Origin: UBA6176 sp032119375
GTDB taxonomy: Bacteria > Verrucomicrobiota > Verrucomicrobiia > Limisphaerales > UBA9464
NCBI GenBank assembly: GCA_964430505.1
Contig: CAYSGH010000009.1
Location: 1-64,000, forward strand
Length of the DNA: 64,000 nt
Direction: 5' to 3'
Positions within the stretch are counted from its first letter, which is position 1. Each line of letters opens with the position of its first letter. The notes under the pieces were generated by a model. It had not been told where the DNA came from, did not search any database, and was given only the letters and a program-made list of their open reading frames with translations. A program made the translations under genes and the position numbers. Of the stretch, positions 7,555-16,684 are shown piece after piece.

Positions 7555-10500
7555 CTAGTCCTCGCTGAAGAGGTACTCGAGGTCGTCCTTGGTGAGGTTG
7601 GTGGCGAAGCCTTCCTCGCCGAGGACGTCCTGGATGGCCTTGGACTTGCGCTGTTGGAGCTCCCAGATCTTCTCCTCGACGGTGCCTGGGGCGATGAGTC
7701 GGTAGGCGTTGACGGTGCGGGTTTGGCCGATGCGGTGGGAGCGGTCGATGGCCTGGGCCTCGACGGCGGGGTTCCACCAGGGGTCATAGAGGACGACGTA
7801 GGAGGCGTTGGTCAGGTTGAGTCCGGTGCCTGCGGCGCGCAGGGAGAGGAGGAAGACGCAGGGCTCGGGGTCGGCCTGGAACGCGTTGACGACCTCTTGT
7901 CGGGCCTTGGTTTCGCCGGTGAGGATGTGGGTCTTGATGCCGCGTTCGCGGCAGAGGTTTTCCAGGATGCGGAGCATTTCCACGAACTGGGAGAAGAGGA
8001 GGACCTTGTTGCCGGAGGCGAGGACGGGCTCAAGGAGCTCGAAGAGGGTGTCGGTCTTGCCGGAGACGCAGTCGTTGCCGACGAGGCGCGGGTGGCAGCA
8101 GATCTGGCGGAGGCGGGTGAGGGCGGCGAGGACGTGCATCTTGGACTTGGCGACGCCCTTTTCCTGGAGGGTCTTCATGACCTGGTCGCGGCTGCGGCGG
8201 AGCTCGGCGAGGTAGAGGGTGCGTTGCTCGGGGTCGAGCTCGCAGTCCATGCGTTCCTCGATGCGCTCGGGGAGGTCCTTGGCCACCTGGCGCTTGAGGC
8301 GGCGGAGCATGAGGGGGCGGAGCTTGGCGCTGAGGCGGCGGCGGAGGGTGCCGGCCTCCCACTCGGGGCCGTCGCCCTTGCCCTCGTAGGTCTCGGTGAA
8401 GTTGGCCTGGTTGCCGAGGTAGCCGGGCTGGCTGAAGTCCACGATGGACCAGAGGTCCAGCATCCGGTTCTCGAGCGGGGTGCCGGTGAGGGCGAGGCGG
8501 TGGTCGGCGTCGATCTCCTTGACGGCGACGGTGACCTGGGCGGTGGGGTTCTTGATGAACTGGGCCTCGTCGAGGACGAGGGCGCGGAAGCGGAACTTGC
8601 CGAGCTCGTCGAGGTCGCGGCGGAGGATGGCGTAGTTGGTGACGACGATGTCGTGCTCGGGGATTTGGCGGCGGAGGTTGTGGCGGGCCTGGCCGGACTG
8701 GAGGACGAGGACCTTGAGGTGCGGGACGAACTTCTCGGCCTCGCGGCGCCAGTTGTGGAGGACGGAGGCGGGGCAGATGACGAGGGAGGGCTTCCGGTCC
8801 TTCTTCGGCGTGGTTTCGTGGAGCCAGGTGAGCCACGTGAGGGTTTGCAGCGTCTTACCGAGGCCCATGTCGTCGGCCAGGATGCCGCCGAGGCGGAGGC
8901 GGGTGAGGTTGGCGAGGAAGTTGAAGCCGTCGCGCTGGTAGGGTCGGAGGTCGGCCTTGACGGTGTCGGGGACGGCGGTGTCGGGAACGCCCTTGAAGCC
9001 GGCGAGCTTCTCGCGGAGCTGGGCGATGGCCTTCTCGGAGCCGAGCCCGGCGAGGGTGGCGTCGTCGAGCTGGGTGGCATGGAGGAGGGAGGCCTTTTGG
9101 GAATCAGGGCTGAGGCCCTCGAGACCGAGGGTGGCGGCGGTCTCGTGGGCGCGCTGGTTGGCATCGACGTCGATCTCGACCCAGCCGCCGTCGGGGAGCT
9201 TGACGAACCGGGTGTTGGCGGCGGCGAGGCGTTGGACGTCGGCAAGGGAGAGCTTGAGGCCCTCGGCCTCCCACTCGGCGCTGACGGCGAGCCAGTCGAT
9301 GCCGGAGCCCTTGATGACGATGCGGGGCCGGACGATGCGGCGGTTGAGGAAGAGGCGCTGGAAGGGAGGGTTGCCGAGGAACTCGGCCTCCGACGGGCGA
9401 TCCTGCCATGCGAAGGCGAGCTGGGAGAGGGCGTGCTCGTTGGCGTCGAGCACCCAAAGGCCCGGCTCCGGGGTGAACCAGTCGGAGCGCTGGAGCCACT
9501 CGACGGCGGGGGAGAGGCGCGGGTCCTCGAGGAGCTCGGGGCGGCCCTCGGCGTCGCGGCGGGCGACGACGCGGGCCCATTCATGGCCGTTCCATTGCCA
9601 TTCGGAGCCGTCGCGCTCGCTGATGGCGAGGAGGCGGACGCGGACGACCTCGTCGGCGAGCTCGAAGACGAACTGGGGCTTGGCGGCGTGGGTTTCGCAG
9701 AGGGCTCCCCAGTCGGCGGAGGCGGAGCCCTGGGGCTTGATGCGGCGCAGCTCGGTGAGGAGGCGCTGGGAGAGGCGTCGGACGGGGACGACGGGGCGTT
9801 GCGCCCACGATCCCAGGAGCCGCGCGGGCGGCGCGTCGCGGAGGACGAAGAACTCGTGGCCGACGAGCACGAGGGGCGGCTCGCCCACGAAGAAGCGGCA
9901 ATCGGGGAGGGAGGCGGACTTGCCGTCGGGGAGGGCGAGGGCGTGGGTGAAGCTCATCTCGCCGTCGAGGGTTTCGATGCGGGGCTGGAGGGTGGCGATG
10001 CGGCCCATGAAGGCGGCCCCGGTGGGTTGCCCGGGCAACTCGAGGCGTTGGCCGTGTGCGAACTTGGCCAGCCACGTCAGCAGGTCCGGGCCGTCCAGCA
10101 CGAGGGTCTCGCCCTCCTTCACCTTTTCCGGCCAATGATTGTAGAGCCAGTCGATGACGACCCAGTCGTCGGCGGGGAACAGCTCGGCCTCGTGGGCGGC
10201 GCGGGTGCGGAGCTCGCAGAGGTCGGAGAGCCCGCGTTCCTTCTCGCCGGAGCGGGTGCGGAAGAGGAAGAAGCGGATGGCGAGGCGCCACTGGTTGACG
10301 TCGTCGGCCGTGCGGCGCGGCTCGCACACGACGCGGAGCGCGGCGCGCGGGGAGTCCAGGTGGCTGTGGTTGGGCGGGAAGAGCCACTTCTCGAGCTCCT
10401 CCACGAGGCCGGACTCCTTCTCGGACTGCTCGACCTCGGCGAAGCGCTCGAAATTGGCGTGGGGCACGAGCTCGGTGGGGAGGGAACGGTTGGACCGAAG

Positions 10501-10836
10501 GAAGAGCATGGCGACCTCCTCCATGCGGACCTTGCCAGTGGCGTTGTGGATGCGGGCCCACCAGTCGTGCTGGCCGAAGTCGGACCGTCGCAGGGCCAGC
10601 TTCTCGAGGTAGTCGTCGAAGAGCAGGTAGGCGCGCTGGGGGTCGGCGCAGGCGGCGAGCTGGGCGAGCACGGACTCGCGCTCGGCGACCTGCTCGCGCG
10701 AGTCGGCCAGCTCGCGGCGCAGGTCGGCGAAGGTGCCGTACGTGTTCTTCAGGACCTTGTGGTGCGCGTCGTACTTCGTGGTGTTCACCACGCGCGGCGC
10801 CGCCAGCTTGGAACTCCCCCTTACTCCCCTTGGCAT
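7555..10836 (-). CDS. SNF2-family (Swi2/Snf2, DEAD-like superfamily 2) helicase/ATPase
   Basis: A 1093-residue protein. The C-terminal 450 residues form the SNF2 motor: Walker A GGILADDMGLGKTLQTL (about residue 650), VICPASVLHNWRREAEKF, VVTNYAILRRDLDEL, the DEAQ box LDEAQFIKNPTAQ, LTGTPLENRMLDLWSI, FSQFVEMLRILE, and motifs V-VI SLRAAGTGLNLT and AIDRSHRIGQTRTV. The N-terminal 600 residues resemble no domain I can name; bacterial members often carry SNF2-associated or SWIM zinc-finger domains there, but no CxCx zinc pattern is evident. These proteins are dsDNA translocases thought to remodel RNA polymerase or other DNA-bound proteins. ATG 10836 is preceded by AAGGAAAG. The frame stays open upstream to 11733, but that part is antisense to the thioredoxin gene and not coding. 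Confidence 0.92.
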   Translation of the reverse strand: MPRGVRGSSKLAAPRVVNTTKYDAHHKVLKNTYGTFADLRRELADSREQVAERESVLAQLAACADPQRAYLLFDDYLEKLALRRSDFGQHDWWARIHNATGKVRMEEVAMLFLRSNRSLPTELVPHANFERFAEVEQSEKESGLVEELEKWLFPPNHSHLDSPRAALRVVCEPRRTADDVNQWRLAIRFFLFRTRSGEKERGLSDLCELRTRAAHEAELFPADDWVVIDWLYNHWPEKVKEGETLVLDGPDLLTWLAKFAHGQRLELPGQPTGAAFMGRIATLQPRIETLDGEMSFTHALALPDGKSASLPDCRFFVGEPPLVLVGHEFFVLRDAPPARLLGSWAQRPVVPVRRLSQRLLTELRRIKPQGSASADWGALCETHAAKPQFVFELADEVVRVRLLAISERDGSEWQWNGHEWARVVARRDAEGRPELLEDPRLSPAVEWLQRSDWFTPEPGLWVLDANEHALSQLAFAWQDRPSEAEFLGNPPFQRLFLNRRIVRPRIVIKGSGIDWLAVSAEWEAEGLKLSLADVQRLAAANTRFVKLPDGGWVEIDVDANQRAHETAATLGLEGLSPDSQKASLLHATQLDDATLAGLGSEKAIAQLREKLAGFKGVPDTAVPDTVKADLRPYQRDGFNFLANLTRLRLGGILADDMGLGKTLQTLTWLTWLHETTPKKDRKPSLVICPASVLHNWRREAEKFVPHLKVLVLQSGQARHNLRRQIPEHDIVVTNYAILRRDLDELGKFRFRALVLDEAQFIKNPTAQVTVAVKEIDADHRLALTGTPLENRMLDLWSIVDFSQPGYLGNQANFTETYEGKGDGPEWEAGTLRRRLSAKLRPLMLRRLKRQVAKDLPERIEERMDCELDPEQRTLYLAELRRSRDQVMKTLQEKGVAKSKMHVLAALTRLRQICCHPRLVGNDCVSGKTDTLFELLEPVLASGNKVLLFSQFVEMLRILENLCRERGIKTHILTGETKARQEVVNAFQADPEPCVFLLSLRAAGTGLNLTNASYVVLYDPWWNPAVEAQAIDRSHRIGQTRTVNAYRLIAPGTVEEKIWELQQRKSKAIQDVLGEEGFATNLTKDDLEYLFSED

Positions 10837-11082
10837 GATCTTTCCTTGCGAAATCGAACGAAGATTCGCGCCCGTGGTCGGGCACGATTCGCCATCTTCT
10901 CTCCGTTCCACCGGGTCGGGGTCAACGGAAAACGCTGGGCGAATGCGGGGCCACGGGGCGGATCCATGGCGGAACGGACAGGCCCGCGCTGCGCCCCTTG
11001 CGGCTCGATGAGCCGCGAACTCGCCCTGGCCCATGCATGAATTCCCGCTGGCCTTCGCTCCTCGTGCCGGTAGGCGAGGGGC

Positions 11083-11649
11083 ATGGCATTGACTCCCTCG
11101 ATGATGGTTCCGCTCGGAACCCCAGCCCCCGCCTTCGCCTTGTTGGACACGCACGACAGGGTGGTGCGGCGGGACGACCTCGTGGCCGCGCCGGCGCTGG
11201 TGGTGATGTTCCTCTGCAATCATTGCCCGTACGTCCGGCATGTCCGCGCCGGGTTGGCGGAGCTCGGGCGCGACCTGGCCGCCCGCGGCGTCGCCGTGGT
11301 GGGCATTTGCTCCAACGACGCCCAAGCCTACCCGGCCGACGCGCCGGACCGCATGGCGGCCGAGGCGCGGGACGCGGGTTGGACGTTTCCCTACCTCCAC
11401 GACGCGACGCAGCAGGTGGCGCGGGCCTACGGCGCCGCGTGCACGCCGGACTTCTTCGTCTTTGATGGCTCGGGGAAGCTGGCGTACCGGGGGCAGTTGG
11501 ACGACTCGCGTCCGGGCAACGGCCGGCCGGTGACGGGCGCGGACGTGCGTGCGGCGGTGGCGGCGATCCTGGAGGGGCGTCCGCCGTCGGCGCGCCAGGT
11601 GCCCAGCTTGGGATGCAACATCAAGTGGCGTCCCGGCAACGAGCCCTGA
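11083..11649 (+). CDS. Thioredoxin-family (AhpC/TSA-like) redox protein
   Basis: 188 residues with a thioredoxin fold: FALLDTHDRVVRRDDL, then ALVVMFLCNHCPYVRH with a CxxC pair at residues 45 and 48, GVAVVGICSNDAQAYPAD, and the cis-proline segment GAACTPDFFVFDGSGKLAYRG. Near the C-terminus is SLGCNIKW, a third conserved Cys seen in this thioredoxin-like family. There is no signal peptide, so it is likely cytoplasmic. The exact reductant and substrate are unknown. ATG 11083 has a GAGGGG Shine-Dalgarno at the right distance. It is divergent from the helicase gene across about 246 bp. Confidence 0.85.
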   Translation: MALTPSMMVPLGTPAPAFALLDTHDRVVRRDDLVAAPALVVMFLCNHCPYVRHVRAGLAELGRDLAARGVAVVGICSNDAQAYPADAPDRMAAEARDAGWTFPYLHDATQQVARAYGAACTPDFFVFDGSGKLAYRGQLDDSRPGNGRPVTGADVRAAVAAILEGRPPSARQVPSLGCNIKWRPGNEP

Positions 11650-11744
11650 ACCCCTTCGCAGCAGGGGGTGGACCGGCGTTCGAAAGGCCCATGAAAACCG
11701 ATCTCGCACGGGCGCGTCTGGCCCGATAGACAACGCGCGGACTC

Positions 11745-13394
11745 ATGAAGGCACGAGACGGGCTTCACCGTTGGGGTTGCGAGTGGCGCGCGGCACGGGC
11801 GGCGGGGGCGAGGCTCATCCTTGGCGCGCTGTGGGCGCTCGCGTGGGCGTTGGCCGCGCCGTGCACGGCCCATGCCGCGACGAACCGCCCGAACATCCTC
11901 GTCATCCTGGCCGACGACCTGGGCTTCTCGGACATCGGCTGCTATGGCGGCGAGATTCCCACCCCCAACCTGGATCGCCTGGCGGCGGGCGGGGTGCGCT
12001 TCACGCAGTTCTACAACACCGGCCGGTGCTGGCCCTCGCGCGCCGCGTTGATGTCGGGCCATTACCCGCAGCAGGTGCGGATGGACCCGCCGCGTGGCCG
12101 GTTGCCGACGTGGTCCCGGCTCCTGCCGCATCACCTGAAGGCGGCGGGCTACAGGTCGTACCACGCGGGCAAGTGGCACGTGATGGGCGCGCCCAAGGTG
12201 GTGGCGGACGGTGGCTTCGACCGCTCGTACGTGGTGCACGACCACGACCGCAACTTCGGGCCGAAGAGCCATGCGCTGGACGACCAACCCCTCCCGCCGG
12301 CCGACCCGGCGACGGGCTATTACACCACCACGGAATACGCGACGCGCATGGTGGGGTTCCTGAGGGATCATGCACGGGAGCATGGGGGCCGGCCGTTCCT
12401 GGCGTACCTCGCCTTCACGGCGCCGCACTTCCCGTTGCAGGCCCCTACCGAGGACATCGCGCGGCACCTGGGCCGGTACGACGTGGGATGGGACTTCATC
12501 CGGGACCGGCGCTGGGTGCGGACGCTGGAGCTGGGGTTGTTCCGGGGCGAGAACGCGCCGTCGGAGCCCGGCGTGGTGCCGCACTGGAACCTCTCCGCGT
12601 TGGAGCTTCGCCGTCAGGTGGACCCGGCCGAGGTGGAGCGGGCCGTCCCTTGGAATCCCTTGTCCGACTCCGAGAAGCGGTTCCAGGCGACCAAGATGGC
12701 CATCCATGCGGCGATGGTGGACCGGATGGACCGGGAGATCGGGCGCGTGCTGGATCAGGTGCGTGCGATGGGCGCATGGGACAACACGCTGACGATCTTC
12801 GCGTCGGACAACGGCGCGAGCGCGGAGTTCCTCAACCGCGGCGACCGGCACGACCCCAAGGCGGCCCCGGGGTCGGCGGGGAGCTTCCTGTGCCTGGGGC
12901 CGGGGTGGTCCAGCGCGGCGAACACGCCGTTCCGGCTGCACAAGTCGTGGGTGCACGAGGGCGGCGTGGCGACGCCGGCCATCGTCCATTGGCCGGCCGG
13001 AATTCCCACGGGGGGCGGCCTGCGCCGCACGCCCGCGCATCTCGTGGACGTGGTGCCCACGCTGCTGGAGGTGGCGCGGGTGGCATCCGTGCTGCCCACG
13101 CATGCGCCCGCGTTTGCAGGGCGGAGCCTGGCGGCGGCGCTTGCGGCGGACGTGCCGGTGCCGCGCGACTTCCTCTACTTCCACCACGAGCACAACCGCG
13201 GGTTGCGTATGGGGGACTGGAAGGCGGTGACACGGCGCCCCGCGACCAACGAGTGGGCCTTGTACCACCTCGGCGACGACCGCGCGGAGCAGGTCAACCT
13301 CGCGTCCAAGGAACCCGCTCGCCTCCGCCAGTTGGTTGAGGCGTGGGAGCGCGCCACGCTCCGGTTTTCCGAGGACTCCGAACGCCAGCCATGA
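11745..13394 (+). CDS. Secreted sulfatase (arylsulfatase family)
   Basis: 549 residues with a long signal peptide (hydrophobic core about 24-45, cleavage near AHA-AT). The type I sulfatase core follows: NRPNILVILADDLGFSDIGC with the metal-binding DD at 57-58, then CWPSRAALMSG, the CxPSR site whose Cys95 is converted to formylglycine, and later AGKWHV and the metal-site FASDNGAS. Type I sulfatases cleave sulfate esters, often on polysaccharides, and are highly multiplied in Verrucomicrobia and Planctomycetes. The Cys-type site needs a formylglycine-generating or anSME maturase, which is not in the window. The stop overlaps the rdgB start (ATGA), so the two are translationally coupled although unrelated in role. 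Confidence 0.93.
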   Translation: MKARDGLHRWGCEWRAARAAGARLILGALWALAWALAAPCTAHAATNRPNILVILADDLGFSDIGCYGGEIPTPNLDRLAAGGVRFTQFYNTGRCWPSRAALMSGHYPQQVRMDPPRGRLPTWSRLLPHHLKAAGYRSYHAGKWHVMGAPKVVADGGFDRSYVVHDHDRNFGPKSHALDDQPLPPADPATGYYTTTEYATRMVGFLRDHAREHGGRPFLAYLAFTAPHFPLQAPTEDIARHLGRYDVGWDFIRDRRWVRTLELGLFRGENAPSEPGVVPHWNLSALELRRQVDPAEVERAVPWNPLSDSEKRFQATKMAIHAAMVDRMDREIGRVLDQVRAMGAWDNTLTIFASDNGASAEFLNRGDRHDPKAAPGSAGSFLCLGPGWSSAANTPFRLHKSWVHEGGVATPAIVHWPAGIPTGGGLRRTPAHLVDVVPTLLEVARVASVLPTHAPAFAGRSLAAALAADVPVPRDFLYFHHEHNRGLRMGDWKAVTRRPATNEWALYHLGDDRAEQVNLASKEPARLRQLVEAWERATLRFSEDSERQP

Positions 13395-14032
13395 GCGCCC
13401 TCTTCATTGCCACCGCCAACGCCCACAAGATCGACGAGTTCCGCCACCTGCTCGGCGGCCGCCACCTCGTGCTGTCGTTCCGCGACACGTCGGCCCGCAT
13501 CGACGTGCCGGAGACGGCCGACACCTTCGAGGGCAACGCCGCCCTGAAGGCCGTGGCGTGGGCGCGCTACCTGGCCATCGACGCGTGCAACCTCGGCGTC
13601 GAGTGGGTGGTGGCGGACGACTCCGGTCTGGAGGTGGACGCGCTGGGCGGCGCGCCCGGCGTGCACTCGGCGCGGTTTGCGGCGCTGGATCACGGGGGCG
13701 CGGGCAACTCCCCCGACGCGGACAACAACGCGAAGCTGCTGCGCCAGATGCAGGACGTCGCGGACGAACGGCGCGGGGCGCGGTTCCGGTGCGTGTTGGC
13801 GGTGGTGCCGGTGGCGGACCCCAACCCCTCGGCGGTGCGCTGCTTCGCGGGGGCCTGCGAGGGCCGCATCCTGCGCGCCGGGACGGGGGCGCATGGGTTT
13901 GGGTACGACCCGTTGTTCGTGCCGGCGGGCGAGGAGCGCTCGTTTGCGGAGCTGGGGCCGGACGTCAAGGCGCGGTTGTCGCACCGGGCGCGCGCGGTGG
14001 CGGCGTTGTCGCGGTGGCTGGGCGGGGATTGA
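13391..14032 (+). CDS. rdgB: RdgB/HAM1 family non-canonical purine NTP pyrophosphatase
   Basis: 213 residues. This house-cleaning enzyme hydrolyses dITP, XTP and ITP to the monophosphate plus PPi, keeping deaminated purines out of DNA and RNA. The family signatures are FIATANAHKIDEFRHLL (substrate loop), TFEGNAALKAVAWAR, VADDSGLEVDALGGAPGVHS, GFGYDPLFVPAG and LSHRARAVAAL. The start at 13391 gives the canonical N-terminus and overlaps the sulfatase stop by four bases (ATGA). An earlier in-frame start at 13343 would only add sulfatase-overlapping residues. Confidence 0.95.
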   Translation: MSALFIATANAHKIDEFRHLLGGRHLVLSFRDTSARIDVPETADTFEGNAALKAVAWARYLAIDACNLGVEWVVADDSGLEVDALGGAPGVHSARFAALDHGGAGNSPDADNNAKLLRQMQDVADERRGARFRCVLAVVPVADPNPSAVRCFAGACEGRILRAGTGAHGFGYDPLFVPAGEERSFAELGPDVKARLSHRARAVAALSRWLGGD

Positions 14033-14083
14033 AGCGCTTGCACGAGGACGGCCCGGGCCGCTTCACTCGGGCCTTCCAAGCGC

Positions 14084-14887
14084 ATGAAGATCATTCGATT
14101 CGAGGACGCCCGCGGCGGCATCCACCACGCATCCGTGGCTCCCGACGGCACGGCGAGGCTGCTGAGAGGCGACCTGTTCGGGACGTTTGAGGTAACGGAC
14201 GAGGTGGCGAGCCCGGTACGGATCCTCGCCCCGGTGGCCCCGCCGAACATCCTCTGCATCGGGCTGAACTACCGACGGCACGCCGAGGAGAGCGGGGCGG
14301 CGCTGCCCAAGCATCCGGTGTTGTTCATGAAGGCGACGACGGCGGTGCAGGACCCGGGCGGCCCGATCGTCCTGCCGCGCCACCTGCGCAGCGACGAGGT
14401 GGACTACGAGTGCGAGCTGGCGGTCGTCATCGGCAAACGGTGCAAGAACGTGCCGCCGGAGCGCGCGATGGAGCACGTGCTGGGCTACACGTGCGCCAAC
14501 GACGTGAGCGCGCGTGACTGGCAGATCCGCCATGGCGGCAGCCAGTGGTGCCGGGGGAAGACCTTCGACACGTTCCTGCCGCTGGGGCCCAGCCTCGTGT
14601 TGCGCGACGAGATCCCGGACCCGGCCGCGCTGCGCATCCGGACGGTGCTGAACGGCGACGTGATGCAGGACTGGCGTTGCGACGACTTCATCTTCGACGT
14701 GCCGGCCATGGTGTCGTTCCTGAGCGGCAGCACGACGTTGCTTCCGGGGACGGTCATCCTCACCGGGACGCCGCACGGCGTGGGGTTTGCGCGCAAGCCC
14801 CCGGTGTTCCTCAAGGCGGGCGACGTCGTGACGGTGGAGATCGACCACATCGGGGCGCTGACCAACCCGGTGGTGGAGGAGGGGTGA
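14084..14887 (+). CDS. Fumarylacetoacetate hydrolase (FAH) family protein
   Basis: 267 residues. FAH-fold enzymes hydrolyse or decarboxylate beta-diketo-type acids in aromatic and sugar catabolism. An N-terminal beta domain (1-50) precedes the catalytic fold: ILCIGLNYRRHAEE, FMKATTAVQDPGGPI, DYECELAVVIGKR with metal ligands E109 and E111, YTCANDVSARDWQ with D140, GKTFDTFLPLGP and ILTGTPHGVGFAR. This is the 2-hydroxyhepta-2,4-diene-1,7-dioate isomerase-like branch. The substrate cannot be inferred, because the neighbours (rdgB, DUF4912) do not suggest a pathway. Spacing to rdgB is 51 bp. Confidence 0.9.
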   Translation: MKIIRFEDARGGIHHASVAPDGTARLLRGDLFGTFEVTDEVASPVRILAPVAPPNILCIGLNYRRHAEESGAALPKHPVLFMKATTAVQDPGGPIVLPRHLRSDEVDYECELAVVIGKRCKNVPPERAMEHVLGYTCANDVSARDWQIRHGGSQWCRGKTFDTFLPLGPSLVLRDEIPDPAALRIRTVLNGDVMQDWRCDDFIFDVPAMVSFLSGSTTLLPGTVILTGTPHGVGFARKPPVFLKAGDVVTVEIDHIGALTNPVVEEG

Positions 14888-15007
14888 AGGTGGCCAGGCC
14901 GCCGCGGCCTTGGCCGTGGATGACCCGGAATCCACCATTGCGCACCCTGTGGGGCTGGCGCATACCGGGGTTGGCCGCGGGTTTCCCTGCGTGCGGCCGA
15001 GTCTTGC

Positions 15008-16609
15008 ATGAAGCGCTCCACACGCCTGCCTTCTGGCTCGAAACGGTACACCCCCGTGCGTTTCCCCGCGCATTCGCGGCAGCTTCGTCCCGAGCCTTGC
15101 CCCACGTTGAAGGGCTTGCCGGGGCGGCCGTGGCAACCGCTGGGCAGCACGGTTCCGGAGGCCCTCGCGCGTCCCCGGGGCGCGGGCATGGGTCGCCGCG
15201 CCGTGGATCCCCTGGGGTTCGGGTGGCGCGTGCGTCGGCGCACGGTGCCCTCCATGGCCGCCCCACCCTTGTCATCGCCGCCTCGTCGTTCGGCGACTCC
15301 ATCACGTGGTCCAGCGCCGCGCCCCCGCGTCCCCGCCGGGTCTGAGACGCGCGCCGCGTCCGTCGTTGCGGTGTCCACGCCCCCTGCGGTTCCACCCTTG
15401 CCGGTGCGAGCGGTTTCGGCGCCAGCCCATCCTGCGGGGGAGACGGCCCCGGGTCCGGCGCAACGCTTGTTCGTGCGCCCAGGCCGCGCTGCGCTGGGCT
15501 TCCTGCCGTCCATCTTGTTCGAGGGCGACCTGCCGTCGGAGGCGGTTGCGTCGCCCGACGTCGCGGTGGCGGCCTCCGCGCCCCGCGTAACGCCGGAGGG
15601 CCGCTTGGACGCGGCCGGGCCGCCGCGCGGCGCAGGGGCGGCGTCGGCGGGCCTGGTGGATGACGTGTGGCTGCAACCCCGGGACCCGCTGGCATGGGTG
15701 GCGCATTGGTCGGCCAACCCGGCCCATCGCTCCGCGGTGCAGGAAAAGGTTGGGCGGGGCCGTTGGTGGGTGCGATTGCGCGAAGCGTCGGAGGGCGGAC
15801 GCGTCGTTGCGGAGCGGCCGGCCGCCGAGCACGAGGGTTCGGCCGTGGTGCACGTGGACGATCCGTGCCGGCGATACGTCGCGGAGTTGGGCTACGATTC
15901 CTTCCAGTCCGGATGGCATCCGATTGTGTCCACCGTGTCGTCGGCGATGCCCGCCGAGAGCGTCACGGCCGCCGGTGCCGAACCGGTGGTTCCACGGGCG
16001 CCGCAGGGGGCCGTGTCGCTCCCTGGTCCGACGCCGCCGGCCGCCGAGCATTCGGCAGCGCCTGTGGCAGGGGCACGTGAAGATGACGCCCCGCCGACGC
16101 CGTCGGCCGAGGTTCGTCGCACCTGGGAGGTGTGGAAGGCGGGTGACCGGGGCGATTCCGCGGCATGGGCGGATGCTGGCGGCAACCTCGTGGAGACGGC
16201 GGCCGAGCGGGCGATGCGGGCCGCGATGCATGGGCGGGGTGACGGACGCGGGCGGGCCGACGGGGTTTCCAGCGGTGTCTGGGTTGCGCCGGGCTCCTTC
16301 GTGGCGGGCCCGGGATCGTTTCGCTTTGCGGTGAACGTGGAGGTGATCGTCCACGGCAGCACCGAGCCCGACGCCCGCGTGACCCTGGGGGGGCGTCCGG
16401 TGGCGTTGCGTCCCGACGGTTCCTTCAGCGTGCGGTGGCTCCTGCCCGACGGCGATTTCCGGGTTCCCGCCGCGGCGGTGGCGGCGGACGGTCGCGAGCG
16501 CCGTGAGGTTCGCTTGCGTCTCATGCGCGGCACGGCCACCCCGGGCTGGGTGGGAACCCACGCGTTGGAAGCGGGAGCGAACGACCCGATCTCGGGATGG
16601 GCCGGGTGA
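15008..16609 (+). CDS. DUF4912 domain-containing protein
   Basis: The first 210 residues (of 533) are Pro/Ala/Arg-rich and probably disordered. From about residue 215 comes the DUF4912 region: DVWLQPRDPLAWVAHWS, GRWWVRLREASEGG, VHVDDPCRRYVAELGY, then a low-complexity linker and the hallmark C-terminal block FRFAVNVEVIVHGSTEPDA followed by GRPVALRPDGSFSVRW. This block looks like a small beta-sandwich, possibly carbohydrate-binding. The gene sits 75 bp upstream of the GH57 branching enzyme, so a role in glycogen or alpha-glucan metabolism is plausible inference. The start is uncertain: 15008 is the first ATG after the FAH gene, and 15188 is another candidate. Confidence 0.75.
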   Translation: MKRSTRLPSGSKRYTPVRFPAHSRQLRPEPCPTLKGLPGRPWQPLGSTVPEALARPRGAGMGRRAVDPLGFGWRVRRRTVPSMAAPPLSSPPRRSATPSRGPAPRPRVPAGSETRAASVVAVSTPPAVPPLPVRAVSAPAHPAGETAPGPAQRLFVRPGRAALGFLPSILFEGDLPSEAVASPDVAVAASAPRVTPEGRLDAAGPPRGAGAASAGLVDDVWLQPRDPLAWVAHWSANPAHRSAVQEKVGRGRWWVRLREASEGGRVVAERPAAEHEGSAVVHVDDPCRRYVAELGYDSFQSGWHPIVSTVSSAMPAESVTAAGAEPVVPRAPQGAVSLPGPTPPAAEHSAAPVAGAREDDAPPTPSAEVRRTWEVWKAGDRGDSAAWADAGGNLVETAAERAMRAAMHGRGDGRGRADGVSSGVWVAPGSFVAGPGSFRFAVNVEVIVHGSTEPDARVTLGGRPVALRPDGSFSVRWLLPDGDFRVPAAAVAADGRERREVRLRLMRGTATPGWVGTHALEAGANDPISGWAG

Positions 16610-16684
16610 ACGCATGGGCGAGGCGCACGGTGTCTCGGTGCATCGGCGGGACCCGGCAACCGTTCCGTTCTCCGAGCCGACTCC

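Noticed and set aside
7552..11040. 1162-codon open frame on the plus strand opposite the SNF2 helicase
   Set aside because: It is Glu/Gly/Val/Leu-rich low-complexity text and exactly antisense to a gene with all SNF2 motifs; a codon-bias shadow in GC-rich DNA.
10837..11733. Upstream extension of the SNF2 frame (300 extra codons)
   Set aside because: The extension is Arg/Pro/His-rich, has no domain, and overlaps the well-supported thioredoxin-like gene on the other strand; ATG 10836 has a Shine-Dalgarno.
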